Of a DNA stretch of 64,000 bases, positions 28,127 to 36,446 are shown in pieces (position 1 is the stretch's first letter; every line of letters begins with the position of its first letter). The position numbers and the translations under genes are program-made. The notes beneath the pieces were generated by a model. That model saw only the letters and a program-made list of their open reading frames with translations. It was not told where the DNA came from and ran no database searches. The stretch is taken from assembly GCF_028747985.1 (NCBI RefSeq), contig NZ_CP118108.1, forward strand, positions 1,245,501-1,309,500, read 5' to 3'. The DNA comes from Paenibacillus urinalis. GTDB taxonomy: Bacteria > Bacillota > Bacilli > Paenibacillales > Paenibacillaceae.

Positions 28127-28650
28127 GCAGAGCTGAGCGAAGACAGGATCATAAAAAGAAGCAAAGAAAGCGGGTCCTTCTAGCCCTCTTCCTGCTATTC
28201 TGGATTCTGTTCATTCTGTTCATGTCCACTAGGACGTATCAGCAGCAGACCATTCGCCCTCTTCTCATCCAAACCGTTCAGAAGCTGAATATTGATTTCG
28301 AGTTGCCTGATATCCGAATCAGCTATGGAGGTCATACCAATTCGCTCCGCAATAATCCATACGGCTTCACGGAGTTCGTATTCCGCAAATGTGCTCACAT
28401 GTTCGTGTATGGTATCTTAACGCTGGCAGCTCATATGATTCTGAAAAAGCGGTGGGGACCTACCCTTACAGTCTATTGGGTACCGTTGGTCATTACCTTA
28501 CTGATTGCGAGCGCTGATGAGTTTCTGCAGCGATTCTCCGCAGGCAGGACATCCTCCTTCGATGATGTTCTGCTGGACTTGACCGGGGGCTGTATTGCTA
28601 TTCTTCTATATGTATTGTTTCAGTATGTGCGGCACAAAAGGAAGGTCTAA
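28123..28650 (+). CDS. VanZ-family membrane protein
   Basis: 175 residues with about four membrane segments (about 19-36, 88-105, 113-133, 148-168) and the VanZ pattern RKCAHMFVYGILT and SADEFLQRFSAGRTSSFDDVLLDLTGG. VanZ proteins affect surface glycopolymers or lipid carriers in ways not settled. The TTG start overlaps the stop of the LCP gene, so it is coupled to it. The highly basic N-terminus (RRQDHKKKQRKR) is cytoplasmic. Confidence 0.85.
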   Translation: MSRAERRQDHKKKQRKRVLLALFLLFWILFILFMSTRTYQQQTIRPLLIQTVQKLNIDFELPDIRISYGGHTNSLRNNPYGFTEFVFRKCAHMFVYGILTLAAHMILKKRWGPTLTVYWVPLVITLLIASADEFLQRFSAGRTSSFDDVLLDLTGGCIAILLYVLFQYVRHKRKV

Positions 28651-28704
28651 AGCCTCTTCCTCTCTCATACCTTGAGTTACAAGGGACAAGAGAGGAGGAG
28701 GCTT
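28650..28704 (+). promoter_or_regulatory. Long hairpin that covers the next gene's ribosome site
   Basis: AAGCCTCTTCCTCTC (28650-28664) pairs with GAGAGGAGGAGGCTT (28690-28704), 15 pairs with a single G-U, with an inner CTTG/CAAG stem. The right arm contains the GGAGGAGG ribosome site of the gene at 28710. No T run follows, so it may act on translation rather than as a terminator. Confidence 0.55.
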
Positions 28705-28709
28705 ATTTG

Positions 28710-29201
28710 ATGTTGCGCAAACGACGGGCAAATGGTCTGCTTAAGATCGTGGCTACCTTACTAATTGTGGGTCTGTTGGCTCTGCTCTTCTTCAGTATTC
28801 AAGGGGTTATGAAGTCGAATGAAGAAGAGGATGCGCGTAAAGTGATTGAACAATTCTATACATATGAGCAAGAGGGAGATTTCGGGAGCTCATGGGAGCT
28901 GTTTCATTCTCTGCTGCAGGAACGATATAAGAAGCCGGACTACGTCCAGACCAGGGCCCATGTGTTCATGCAGCATTTTGGCACCAATACCTTTAAATAT
29001 GAAGTATCTGAACCCGAGAGGCTGTTTGATGTTCAGCTCATTGAAGGAAAAGAAGCGTTGGCCGAAGTCTATCAATTCACCGTCACCCAGATCTATCATT
29101 CTTCCTTCGGTAACTTTAAGATGGTACAGCCCGTATATGCTTCACAGGAGTCCGGAGAATGGCGCGTACTATGGTCGTTTGATAAGGCACAAGAGTTCTA
29201 A
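28710..29201 (+). CDS. Hypothetical membrane-anchored extracellular protein (NTF2-like?)
   Basis: 163 residues. A basic start (MLRKRRANGLLK) and one membrane segment (about residues 13-33) precede an extracellular domain with EEDARKVIEQFYTYEQEGDFGSSWELFH and DKAQEF at the end. The pattern resembles NTF2-like domains that sit outside the membrane, but no family is recognised with certainty. The ATG at 28710 follows GGAGGAGG, which can be hidden in a long hairpin with sequence just after the vanZ stop. It is the last gene of the exopolysaccharide locus. Confidence 0.68.
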   Translation: MLRKRRANGLLKIVATLLIVGLLALLFFSIQGVMKSNEEEDARKVIEQFYTYEQEGDFGSSWELFHSLLQERYKKPDYVQTRAHVFMQHFGTNTFKYEVSEPERLFDVQLIEGKEALAEVYQFTVTQIYHSSFGNFKMVQPVYASQESGEWRVLWSFDKAQEF

Positions 29202-29222
29202 TCTGGATTCGTATTTAATGGG

Positions 29223-29276
29223 AAAAAGCACCTTATTGCCAAGAGCCTGTCCTCTCTTAGCAATGAGGTGCTTTTT
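29223..29276. terminator. Bidirectional intrinsic terminator
   Basis: AAAAAGCACCTTATTGC (29223-29239) pairs with GCAATGAGGTGCTTTTT (29260-29276), one mismatch. It ends the plus-strand locus and also the small minus-strand gene at 29325-29450. Confidence 0.85.
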
Positions 29277-29324
29277 GTCGTGTGCTCGTACATAGGCGTA
29301 AGACAAATATTCTTACAATTTGTC

Positions 29325-29450
29325 CTATTTCTGCAGAACCATGCGTACAATAAAGTAGGTCAAGACCGGAGCCCCAGCGATAACAGCGACCGGCACCACG
29401 GAGATCGTTCTTGATGCGCTTCTCCTTAGTTTACGAATCGTTCTTTTCAA
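29325..29450 (-). CDS. Small single-span membrane protein, 41 residues
   Basis: A short gene starting with TTG at 29450 (or GTG at 29453): a basic head, MKRTIRKLRRSASR, then one hydrophobic span, TISVVPVAVIAGAPVLTYFIV, and RMVLQK at the end. AGGGGGA lies eight bases before the TTG. Its promoter is TTCACA-18-TACAAT, whose -10 is part of the operator AATACAAATTGTATC (29482-29496), and it ends at a good terminator. Ribosome site, promoter, operator, positive-inside topology and terminator together make a real gene likely. It is probably under the XRE repressor. Function is unknown; small membrane peptides of this kind often modulate a membrane complex. Confidence 0.62.
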   Translation of the reverse strand: MKRTIRKLRRSASRTISVVPVAVIAGAPVLTYFIVRMVLQK

Positions 29451-29481
29451 CACACGTTCCCCCTAGAAAAAAATGTACTAC

Positions 29482-29496
29482 AATACAAATTGTATC
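29482..29496. promoter_or_regulatory. Operator overlapping the -10 of the small membrane protein gene
   Basis: AATACAAATTGTATC, matching the sites at 12294 and 12328 in both arms. On the minus strand it contains TACAAT, the -10 of TTCACA-18-TACAAT. Confidence 0.65.
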
Positions 29497-29619
29497 ACTG
29501 AGTGTCCTGCTCTGTGAATGTTTATGACATGTTTTTCATGAAAAAAAGTGAAAACATCTATTTATTAAGCGTTTTCCTGCCCTTTTCCTGGTTAAATATC
29601 TAATAACCCTCAAAAATTC

Positions 29620-29666
29620 TTGACAAAAATATGGGACTCTATTATGTTCAAGATACAATTTGTATC
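29620..29666 (+). promoter_or_regulatory. Promoter and perfect operator of the cysteine-motif protein gene
   Basis: TTGACA (29620-29625), 17 bases, TATGTT (29643-29648), followed at 29652-29666 by GATACAATTTGTATC, a perfect 15-base palindrome placed over the expected transcription start. It is the best match to the sites in the XRE/exopolysaccharide control region. Confidence 0.75.
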
Positions 29667-29763
29667 GAAAAGAATCGATTTATGCGGTTGGCTATGGAAT
29701 GCCCCAGAAGTTGGTTTCACAGGTAATGAAACTATGTGTCTTTATGAATGGAGGACGGCTGAA

Positions 29764-30144
29764 GTGATCGTGACAAGTCGATTTTATTGTGTCGCCTGTG
29801 GGAGGATATTGTCGGTAGACACGGAATATCCAATGGAGTCGAGAGGAATAGAAGAGGCCAAAGTCTCAGGTAGTCTATCATATGAACAGTCCATTTCCAG
29901 GATGAAAGACCTTCCCCATATCATACCTAATCAGGTCTTCCGGACCGGATTCTACAGAAATGAAATGCCCTTGGGCTACTGTATCTGCTGCCAGAACGGT
30001 GAAGAGACTGTGGAAGAGCAGCAGGAGGCCGCTCCCGCTGCAGAGGAGGAACATTCGCCGTCTCCCGAAGCAGAGCAAGCGGAACAGAATTGCTTCATTC
30101 CCTCGAATACACGGGACAGGTTCTCACAGATTATGTTACACTAG
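29764..30144 (+). CDS. Hypothetical protein with paired cysteine motifs
   Basis: 126 residues. An N-terminal CVAC (YCVACGR) and a later CICC (GYCICCQNGEE) could bind zinc as a small ribbon; the C-terminal third is an acidic Glu/Ala/Pro-rich tail (residues 82-108). No family is recognised. GTG at 29764 follows GGAGGA by eight bases; earlier in-frame starts at 29734 and 29620 lack a ribosome site and the latter overlaps the -35. The gene is controlled by a perfect GATACAATTTGTATC operator, so it is probably repressed by the XRE protein. Confidence 0.6.
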   Translation: MIVTSRFYCVACGRILSVDTEYPMESRGIEEAKVSGSLSYEQSISRMKDLPHIIPNQVFRTGFYRNEMPLGYCICCQNGEETVEEQQEAAPAAEEEHSPSPEAEQAEQNCFIPSNTRDRFSQIMLH

Positions 30145-30168
30145 GCACGAAGCTTATGAGTGAGAATC

Positions 30169-30194
30169 CATGCTCGAATCACGATTCGAGCATG
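30169..30194 (+). repeat. Perfect inverted repeat before the ABC exporter genes
   Basis: CATGCTCGAATC, AC, GATTCGAGCATG: 12 perfect pairs around two bases, 24 bases upstream of the ABC ATPase start. No T run follows. It could be a regulator site or a transcript-stabilising hairpin. Confidence 0.5.
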
Positions 30195-30217
30195 ATCAAG
30201 AGGGAGTGAACTATGAC

Positions 30218-31123
30218 ATGCACCAGGAACCTGTCGTTCGTATGCAAGGTGTAAGTAAGGTCATTTCTTCCCGCCATCTCGTGCAAGACCTGACTCTGGA
30301 TATTTATCCAGGCCAGGTCTTTGGTTTTTTAGGGCCCAATGGCGCGGGGAAGACGACCACAATCCGCATGATGGTTGGTTTGATGTCTATTAGTAGAGGG
30401 GACATCTTCATTGCCGGTCACAGTGTGAAGACGCAGTTTGAGGATGCTATCCGTGAGGTTGGCGCTATTGTAGAGAATCCGGAGATGTACAAGTTCCTGA
30501 CGGGCTACCAGAACCTGGTTCATTTTGCCCGAATGTCACCGGGTGTGACCAAAGAGAGAATCCAGGAAGCGATTGAGCTCGTTGGCCTCCGTGACCGGAT
30601 TCATGACAAGGTCAAGACTTACTCGCTCGGTATGCGTCAGCGCCTTGGCGTCGCACAAGCCATTCTGCATCGTCCGAAGCTGCTCGTGCTGGACGAGCCG
30701 ACGAATGGATTAGACCCGCAGGGTATTCGCGAGCTGAGGGATTATTTGCGCAAGCTCACGCTTACTGAAGGGACGACCGTCTTCGTATCGAGTCATTTGC
30801 TGTCCGAGATGGAGCTGATGTGTGATACGGTCGCGGTGATTCAGGATGGGAAGCTGATTGATGTTCGGCAGCTGAGACCGGAGAGTGGAGCTCTTGAAGT
30901 CCTAGAATATACGTTTGAGGTAAGTGATCCCGAGGCGGCATTTCAGCTCGCTGGACAGGGACGTACTGAGGGCCCGGTGCTGAGCATATCTTGTACTAGA
31001 GATGAAGCCGCCGAGCTGAATGCAAGACTGGTCCAACATGACATTAAGGTGTATGGTATTCGGGCACGAACCAGCTCCCTGGAAGATCAGTTCCTGGCCA
31101 TGACGGGAGGTGAGCGTCCATGA
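30218..31123 (+). CDS. ABC transporter ATP-binding protein (ABC-2 exporter type)
   Basis: Cytoplasmic ATPase of about 301 residues. Walker A GPNGAGKTTT (about residue 42), Q-loop region VENPEMYKFLTGYQN, signature YSLGMRQRLG, Walker B LLVLDEPTNGLD and switch His in SSHLLSEME. The C-terminal 70 residues are the accessory domain typical of BcrA/NatA/CcmA-like export ATPases. The ATG at 30218 lies downstream of AGGGAG. It overlaps the permease gene at ATGA, so both form one exporter. Peptide antibiotic or lipid export is common for this group; the substrate is unknown. Confidence 0.9.
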   Translation: MHQEPVVRMQGVSKVISSRHLVQDLTLDIYPGQVFGFLGPNGAGKTTTIRMMVGLMSISRGDIFIAGHSVKTQFEDAIREVGAIVENPEMYKFLTGYQNLVHFARMSPGVTKERIQEAIELVGLRDRIHDKVKTYSLGMRQRLGVAQAILHRPKLLVLDEPTNGLDPQGIRELRDYLRKLTLTEGTTVFVSSHLLSEMELMCDTVAVIQDGKLIDVRQLRPESGALEVLEYTFEVSDPEAAFQLAGQGRTEGPVLSISCTRDEAAELNARLVQHDIKVYGIRARTSSLEDQFLAMTGGERP

Positions 31124-31899
31124 GTAACTTTCTAATGCTGGTACATAATGAGAATATGAAGATCTATCGCCGTGTACGGACTTGGGTGATGCTCGGGATT
31201 ATTATTGTGATGTCGATCCTGATTCCTTATCTGCTGTCCAGCACAGGGGGCGGCGCCTCGACCTACTATTGGGAAGGCGCCATGCTGACCGTGTCGTTCA
31301 TCAGCTTCCTGAATACGATCTTTGCGGTCGTCATTGCGGCAGATTCGGTGGCAGGTGAATTCTCTTGGGGTACGATTAAGCTGCTGCTGATTCGTCCGTG
31401 GACCCGGAGCAAGATTCTGGCTTCCAAATATGTATCGGTGCTGCTATTTAGTCTGCTGACGACCTTGCTGATGACAGGGTTATCGCTCCTTACTTCCTCG
31501 GTGCTGATGTCTACAGAGACGGTTGTGTCACAGATGCCGGGTGATTACACGCCTGCAGGCTATGCGCTCATCAGCTGGCTGTATGAATATGTGGACTTGT
31601 TTATCACCTTGGCGATCGCCTTCATGGTATCCACCGTATTCAGATCTGGAGCTCTTGCTATCGGGTTGTCTCTATTTATCTTGTTCACTCAAGGGATCTT
31701 CGGATTAATCTTCGATCCGGAACGGTATTCCTGGGCGAAATATATTCTGTTCACCAATATGGACCTTGGTCAATATATGTTCGGTTCGAGTGACAGTGTA
31801 ATGAGTCTGGGCTTCTCCATTACAGTGCTTGCTGTTTATTATGTTCTATTTATGGGTATTGCCTGGTATGTCTTTCACAAGAGAGACGTGGCAGCCTAG
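31120..31899 (+). CDS. ABC-2 type transporter permease
   Basis: Membrane partner of the preceding ATPase: 259 residues with six membrane segments (about 20-40, 55-78, 103-128, 145-168, 177-200, 228-250). GEFSWGTIKLLLIRPWTRSKILASKY is the typical ABC-2 cytoplasmic coupling region. GGAGGTGAGCGTCC precedes the ATG. The following gap has an extended -10 (TGCTATAAT, 31939-31947) for the next gene. Confidence 0.88.
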   Translation: MSNFLMLVHNENMKIYRRVRTWVMLGIIIVMSILIPYLLSSTGGGASTYYWEGAMLTVSFISFLNTIFAVVIAADSVAGEFSWGTIKLLLIRPWTRSKILASKYVSVLLFSLLTTLLMTGLSLLTSSVLMSTETVVSQMPGDYTPAGYALISWLYEYVDLFITLAIAFMVSTVFRSGALAIGLSLFILFTQGIFGLIFDPERYSWAKYILFTNMDLGQYMFGSSDSVMSLGFSITVLAVYYVLFMGIAWYVFHKRDVAA

Positions 31900-31938
31900 A
31901 ATAGAAGAGTCTTGTCATTCGATTAGGACCCCTTCATT

Positions 31939-31947
31939 TGCTATAAT
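31939..31947 (+). promoter_or_regulatory. Extended -10 promoter for the AI-2E-family transporter gene
   Basis: TGCTATAAT, about 95 bases before the TTG start at 32040. No convincing -35 at normal spacing. Confidence 0.5.
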
Positions 31948-32039
31948 GTCTAGGAGTGCGGTGTGAGAGGATGTTGCATAACTCGTTATGTGACTTACAT
32001 ATTTACCATTAGAAATAGACATGAATGGAGGAAGTGAAC

Positions 32040-33119
32040 TTGGCTCAAACCAACAGGTTTTTCCGATTCTGTATCGGTATAATCCTGATCCTGCTTGTTA
32101 TCTTCTTGGGTGACAAGGTCAAATTTATTTTTAATCCGCTGATTTCTTTACTCAGCGTAATCTTAGTGCCGGCGATGCTGGCAGGATTCTTCTACTATCT
32201 GCTAAGGCCGCTCGTTGAGCTGATGCATAAACGAAGAGTCAATCGGACGCTCGCCATTTTCCTCATCTACCTGGTATTCGGTCTGATTATGGCTGGATTT
32301 ATTATCGGGATCTGGCCGTCGCTGCGGGAGCAGTTCCTCGCGTTCATTGAGAATGCGCCGAATTTGATTAAAATGCTGACTGAGCAGGTTCAGGAGCTGG
32401 AAGAGAGTGGAATGCTGGCACAGTTCCTGCCGGAGGGAAGCAACATATTATCCCGGATCACAGAAGTCATTGATCAAGGGTTTACCGTGCTGACCGATTA
32501 CATGTCTGGTGTAGTCTCCTTCTTCTCCAGCTTCATTATGGTGTTGTTTGTTACTCCGATTATTCTCTACTTCATGCTGAAGGAAGGCGGGAAATTCGGG
32601 GAGAGGATTGTAGGCTTCATGCCGAAGCGTTTCCGTGACGAGGGTACAGCTCTGATGGATGAGATCGACAGCTCTCTCAGTGGATTCATCGTTGGACGTG
32701 TCATCATCAATGTGGCGCTTGGCGTACTGATGTATATCGGATTTCTGTTTATCGATTTGCCATATGCCTTGCTGCTGACCGTGATCGCGGTCATTATGAA
32801 CTTTATCCCCTTCATCGGGGCGTTCTTGTCATCGGTGCCAATTGTGATCATTGCCTTTATCCAATCTCCTTCGATGGCGATCTGGGCACTGATTATTATC
32901 CTTGCTGCACAGCAAATTCAGGATAACCTGCTGGCGCCTTATATCTTCAACAAATCGCTCGATATCCATCCGATCACGACGATTGTTGTGGTGCTTGTGG
33001 GTGGCGATATTGCAGGCTTGATGGGGGTTATTCTTGCCATTCCGTTCTATATGACGCTGAAGATTGTGATTACCAAGGTGTATCATATCTTCTTCAAGGA
33101 CAAATGGGAGAAGGCATAG
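32040..33119 (+). CDS. AI-2E family transporter (YtvI/PerM-like)
   Basis: Polytopic membrane protein of about 359 residues with seven to eight membrane segments. Conserved blocks include VTPIILYFMLKEG, LSGFIVGRVIINVALGVLMYIGF, NFIPFIGAFLSSVPIVIIAF and QQIQDNLLAPYIFNKSLDIHPI. Family members have been linked to autoinducer-2 or sodium/proton exchange, so the substrate is open. TTG at 32040 is chosen because GGAGG lies eight bases upstream; the ATG at 32025 would place the ribosome site inside the gene. Confidence 0.88.
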   Translation: MAQTNRFFRFCIGIILILLVIFLGDKVKFIFNPLISLLSVILVPAMLAGFFYYLLRPLVELMHKRRVNRTLAIFLIYLVFGLIMAGFIIGIWPSLREQFLAFIENAPNLIKMLTEQVQELEESGMLAQFLPEGSNILSRITEVIDQGFTVLTDYMSGVVSFFSSFIMVLFVTPIILYFMLKEGGKFGERIVGFMPKRFRDEGTALMDEIDSSLSGFIVGRVIINVALGVLMYIGFLFIDLPYALLLTVIAVIMNFIPFIGAFLSSVPIVIIAFIQSPSMAIWALIIILAAQQIQDNLLAPYIFNKSLDIHPITTIVVVLVGGDIAGLMGVILAIPFYMTLKIVITKVYHIFFKDKWEKA

Positions 33120-33158
33120 CCTTACAGCGCCGGTGTCTGTATTATATTAATAAAACCA

Positions 33159-33204
33159 ATAAGGCCCGCAGGTCTGTCACGAACAGACATGCGGGCCTTA
33201 TCTA
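33159..33204. terminator. Bidirectional terminator between convergent genes
   Basis: ATAAGGCCCGCAGGTCTGT (33159-33177) pairs with ACAGACATGCGGGCCTTAT (33183-33201), one mismatch. Confidence 0.75.
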
Positions 33205-33219
33205 TTATATAGTAACGAA

Positions 33220-34572
33220 TTACTCTGCGAGTGCGGCTTCCTCTTCGCCGTTTGCGGTATTCAGAGGTTCTCTAGGAATAACAGCGACCTTCAGGAAGCG
33301 GTTCTTCTCTGCCTCCAGCAGAACGAAGGTAAGTCCTTCATATTCGTATTCTTCTTGTTCATTCATTTCGGGCTGATGACTGTACAGCCACCCTCCAATC
33401 GTATCCCATTCGGTTGTGTCCAGGGAGGAGAGGAGTAGATCATTCACCTTGGACAAGGATACCTTCCCGTTAAATATAATGTAGTTCTCATCCACGAACT
33501 GGATTTCTTCTTCCTCATCGGCGTCGAATTCATCCCGAATCTCTCCGACGATCTGCTCCAGCACGTCTTCGATCGTGACCATACCCGAGGTTCCGCCATA
33601 TTCATCAACCAGGATCGCAATATGATTGCCTTCCTGCTGCATCTTGTGAAGCAGTTCTTTGACCGGAGTTGTTTCGTGAACTGCAGGAATCGGATGGATG
33701 AGGCCGGCAATGTCAATGTCGGAGGAGTTGCCTCCGTAATACTCCAGGAAAAATTGCTTCGTATTAATGATGCCGATAATATCATCCTTATTCTCATTCA
33801 CGACCGGGAACCGGGTGTACTGCTCTTCACGAATGATGGCGAGATTCTCATCAACGGATTTGTTGACGTACAAGCATACCATATCGGTTCGGGGAACCAT
33901 GATTTCCTTAGCGAGCATTTCATCAAAAGCGAAGATCCGGCTTACATATCCAAATTCGCTCTGATTAATCTTGCCGCTCTCGAAGCTCTCATTAATAATA
34001 ATCTGCAGCTCTTCCTCAGAATGAGCGTCTTCGTGCTCAGAAGCAGGCTTAACGCCAAACAGCTTCACAAGACCATTGGCAGAGCCGTTCAAGACGAAAA
34101 TAAATGGGTACATGATTTTGTTAAACCAAATGATCGGTTTGGCGGTTAGCATCGCAACCGTTTCTGCTTTGCGAATGGCAACGGTCTTTGGTGCGAGTTC
34201 ACCGACAACGACATGTAAGTAAGTAATCACCATAAAGGCGATTATGAAGGACAAGAATGATCCTACGGCCTCCGGTAATTGCATTCTTTCAAATAGCGGG
34301 TGCAGAATCTTCTCGATGGTCGGTTCCCCCAGCCATCCGAGTCCCAGCGAGGTAATCGTGATCCCCAGCTGACAGGCGGATAGATAGCCGTCCAGATTAG
34401 CAACCACCTGTCTAACGGCGGCGGCTCTTTTGTTCCCTTCTGCGATCAGTTGATCCAATCGACTCGTTCTTACACGTACAATCGCAAACTCTACTGCGAC
34501 AAAAAATGCCGAAAAACCAATCAATACGGCCACTAGGACCAGGTATATCGCGTACCTACTACCTTCTTCCAT
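33220..34572 (-). CDS. HlyC/CorC (DUF21-CBS) family transporter
   Basis: Membrane protein of about 450 residues: DUF21 domain with three to four membrane segments (about residues 1-190), two CBS domains (about 215-335; IMVPRTDMVCLYVN, TRFPVVNENKDDIIGI, HIAILVDEYGGTSGMVTIEDVLEQIVG) and a C-terminal CorC_HlyC domain. Family members act in Mg2+ or Co2+ efflux/homeostasis; the old name hemolysin is misleading. ATG at 34572 is preferred to the one at 34593 because AGGAAGAG lies between them. Confidence 0.9.
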   Translation of the reverse strand: MEEGSRYAIYLVLVAVLIGFSAFFVAVEFAIVRVRTSRLDQLIAEGNKRAAAVRQVVANLDGYLSACQLGITITSLGLGWLGEPTIEKILHPLFERMQLPEAVGSFLSFIIAFMVITYLHVVVGELAPKTVAIRKAETVAMLTAKPIIWFNKIMYPFIFVLNGSANGLVKLFGVKPASEHEDAHSEEELQIIINESFESGKINQSEFGYVSRIFAFDEMLAKEIMVPRTDMVCLYVNKSVDENLAIIREEQYTRFPVVNENKDDIIGIINTKQFFLEYYGGNSSDIDIAGLIHPIPAVHETTPVKELLHKMQQEGNHIAILVDEYGGTSGMVTIEDVLEQIVGEIRDEFDADEEEEIQFVDENYIIFNGKVSLSKVNDLLLSSLDTTEWDTIGGWLYSHQPEMNEQEEYEYEGLTFVLLEAEKNRFLKVAVIPREPLNTANGEEEAALAE

Positions 34573-34849
34573 TTCACATCTCTTCCTCTTCATGAATTTA
34601 AACTATAAAGCGAATCGAATTCAACAGATGAATCATGTATGAACTTGATTCAGTTTATCGAATATTATAGCTCAATTCAGAGCGCCTGAAAATACGCCCT
34701 AAAGTACAGTGAATGTCAAGTACTTTAATTACAAAGCTATTTTTGAGCGAAAATTCTATATTTTTTGGTTCTGACATGCATGTTTCTTGCAAAAATTTGT
34801 CACACTGTATAGATGACTCCGAATCCTTACATAAGAAGGGGGCTGGCAT

Positions 34850-36289
34850 ATGATTTGGCTGGTCATCGTGATACTGATCTTATTTTATTTCCTGCAAACC
34901 GTCCTCTTGTTTGTACTGGAGTATGAGAGACCGGCCAAGGCGGGAGTATGGATTCTAATCTCCATCTGCCTGCCTGTTATTGGAATAGCGCTCTATTTCC
35001 TGGCCGGCCGTCCCTACAAGCGAATGAGGAAGCATGTGAAGACGGAGGTGTGGGAACACATTCATCAGCATCTTGCTTCACAGACCACCGTCATAACGAA
35101 GGCAGAAGACATGCAGAGTGAGGTCTTTACATCACATACCCGGCTGTTCAACTTGTTGTCCCCTATTCCGAACAGTGCGATTACGGGCTGCAACCAAACG
35201 AAGTATTTTACAGAGGGTGAACCGCTGTTTGCGTCCCTGCTGCATGATATAGAGAAGGCGCAGCATCATATTCACATCCAGTTTTATATTTTTCGTGATG
35301 ACATTATCGGCACCATGTTTCAGGATCTCCTCATTGAAAAAGCCAAGCTGGGCGTGAAAGTCAGCATCATCTGTGATGGATTCGGCAGCAAAACCCTGCC
35401 TAAGCCCTTCATTCAAAGAATGAAGAATGCGGGAATCGAGATTCATTTCTTCCTGCCGCCCGGCCTTGCGATGAAGCTTCGTAAGCTGAACTACCGCAAC
35501 CATCGCAAGATTGTTGTCGTCGACGGTACGATCGGATATACCGGAGGAATGAATATCGGAGATGAATACCGGGGCCAATCGCAGAAAATGGGGTTCTGGC
35601 GGGATACGCACATGCGGATCAGCGGAGATGCCGTGTACTTCCTGCAGACAACCTTTCTCAAGGATTGGGAGATGGTATCGGGGCAGACCGTAGATGAGGA
35701 GCTCATTCCTTCCCTATTCCCTCCGCATGACTGCCAGGTCAATGAGCAGGTTCAGATTGTGGAGAGCGGGCCGGATGAGACGCGTCATCTGATTCAGGAG
35801 GTCTGCTTCAGTGCCATTACACAAGCGAACAAGCGGATCTATATTACAACGCCGTACTTCATACCGGACGATGCGCTCATGACTGCACTGAAGACAGCTG
35901 CTTATGCGGGTGTGGATGTACGCATTCTAATTCCGTATGAGGCGGACTACGCGATTGTGCTGCAGGCAACGCTGTCTTATGTAGAAGAGCTGCTGACGGC
36001 GGGAGTTCAGTTCTATCGTTATAAGAAAGGCTTCATTCACTCGAAGGTCATCGTCGTCGATGATTTGCTCGCTACGGTGGGCTCGGCCAACCTGGATATG
36101 CGCAGCTTCTACAGCAATTTTGAGCTGACGTCGGTCATGTATTCAAAGAGTGCGATCGATAGGCTGGTGCAGGATTTTGCAGGCGATCTTACGCATAGCA
36201 TGAAGGTGGAATTAAGCACGTTTAGTCAGCGTTCAAAATTAGGCAAATCCACCGAAATCCTATGTAGGTTATTATCTCCTCTACTCTAA
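34850..36289 (+). CDS. cls: Cardiolipin synthase
   Basis: Membrane enzyme joining two phosphatidylglycerols to cardiolipin and glycerol; 479 residues. Two N-terminal membrane segments (about 3-23 and 31-53, PLDc_N) precede two phospholipase D domains, with HKD motifs at His218/Lys220/Asp225 and His397/Lys399/Asp404. GAAGGGGG ribosome site. Bacilli often carry several paralogues, so the exact member (ClsA, YwiE or YwjE) cannot be fixed. Own transcription unit; an AT-rich 250-base region separates it from the divergent CorC-like gene. Confidence 0.93.
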   Translation: MIWLVIVILILFYFLQTVLLFVLEYERPAKAGVWILISICLPVIGIALYFLAGRPYKRMRKHVKTEVWEHIHQHLASQTTVITKAEDMQSEVFTSHTRLFNLLSPIPNSAITGCNQTKYFTEGEPLFASLLHDIEKAQHHIHIQFYIFRDDIIGTMFQDLLIEKAKLGVKVSIICDGFGSKTLPKPFIQRMKNAGIEIHFFLPPGLAMKLRKLNYRNHRKIVVVDGTIGYTGGMNIGDEYRGQSQKMGFWRDTHMRISGDAVYFLQTTFLKDWEMVSGQTVDEELIPSLFPPHDCQVNEQVQIVESGPDETRHLIQEVCFSAITQANKRIYITTPYFIPDDALMTALKTAAYAGVDVRILIPYEADYAIVLQATLSYVEELLTAGVQFYRYKKGFIHSKVIVVDDLLATVGSANLDMRSFYSNFELTSVMYSKSAIDRLVQDFAGDLTHSMKVELSTFSQRSKLGKSTEILCRLLSPLL

Positions 36290-36381
36290 GGATTTGGGAT
36301 GATTTCTGTCATAAAAACCTGCTTTCTATTCCATTATCTCGTCTTTGCTGACTCTTTTAGTGTTTTATGGATTCGGAGTAT

Positions 36382-36389
36382 GGTATAAT
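36382..36389 (+). promoter_or_regulatory. Extended -10 promoter of the yitT-like gene
   Basis: TATGGTATAAT: a TGn-TATAAT extended -10 ending at 36389, 57 bases before the ATG at 36447, with an AGGGGGG ribosome site after it. Confidence 0.55.
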
Positions 36390-36446
36390 AAAGTCTCAGG
36401 TCATGTCTTGCGGACATAGAAAGCTTAAAAGAATAGGGGGGATTCT

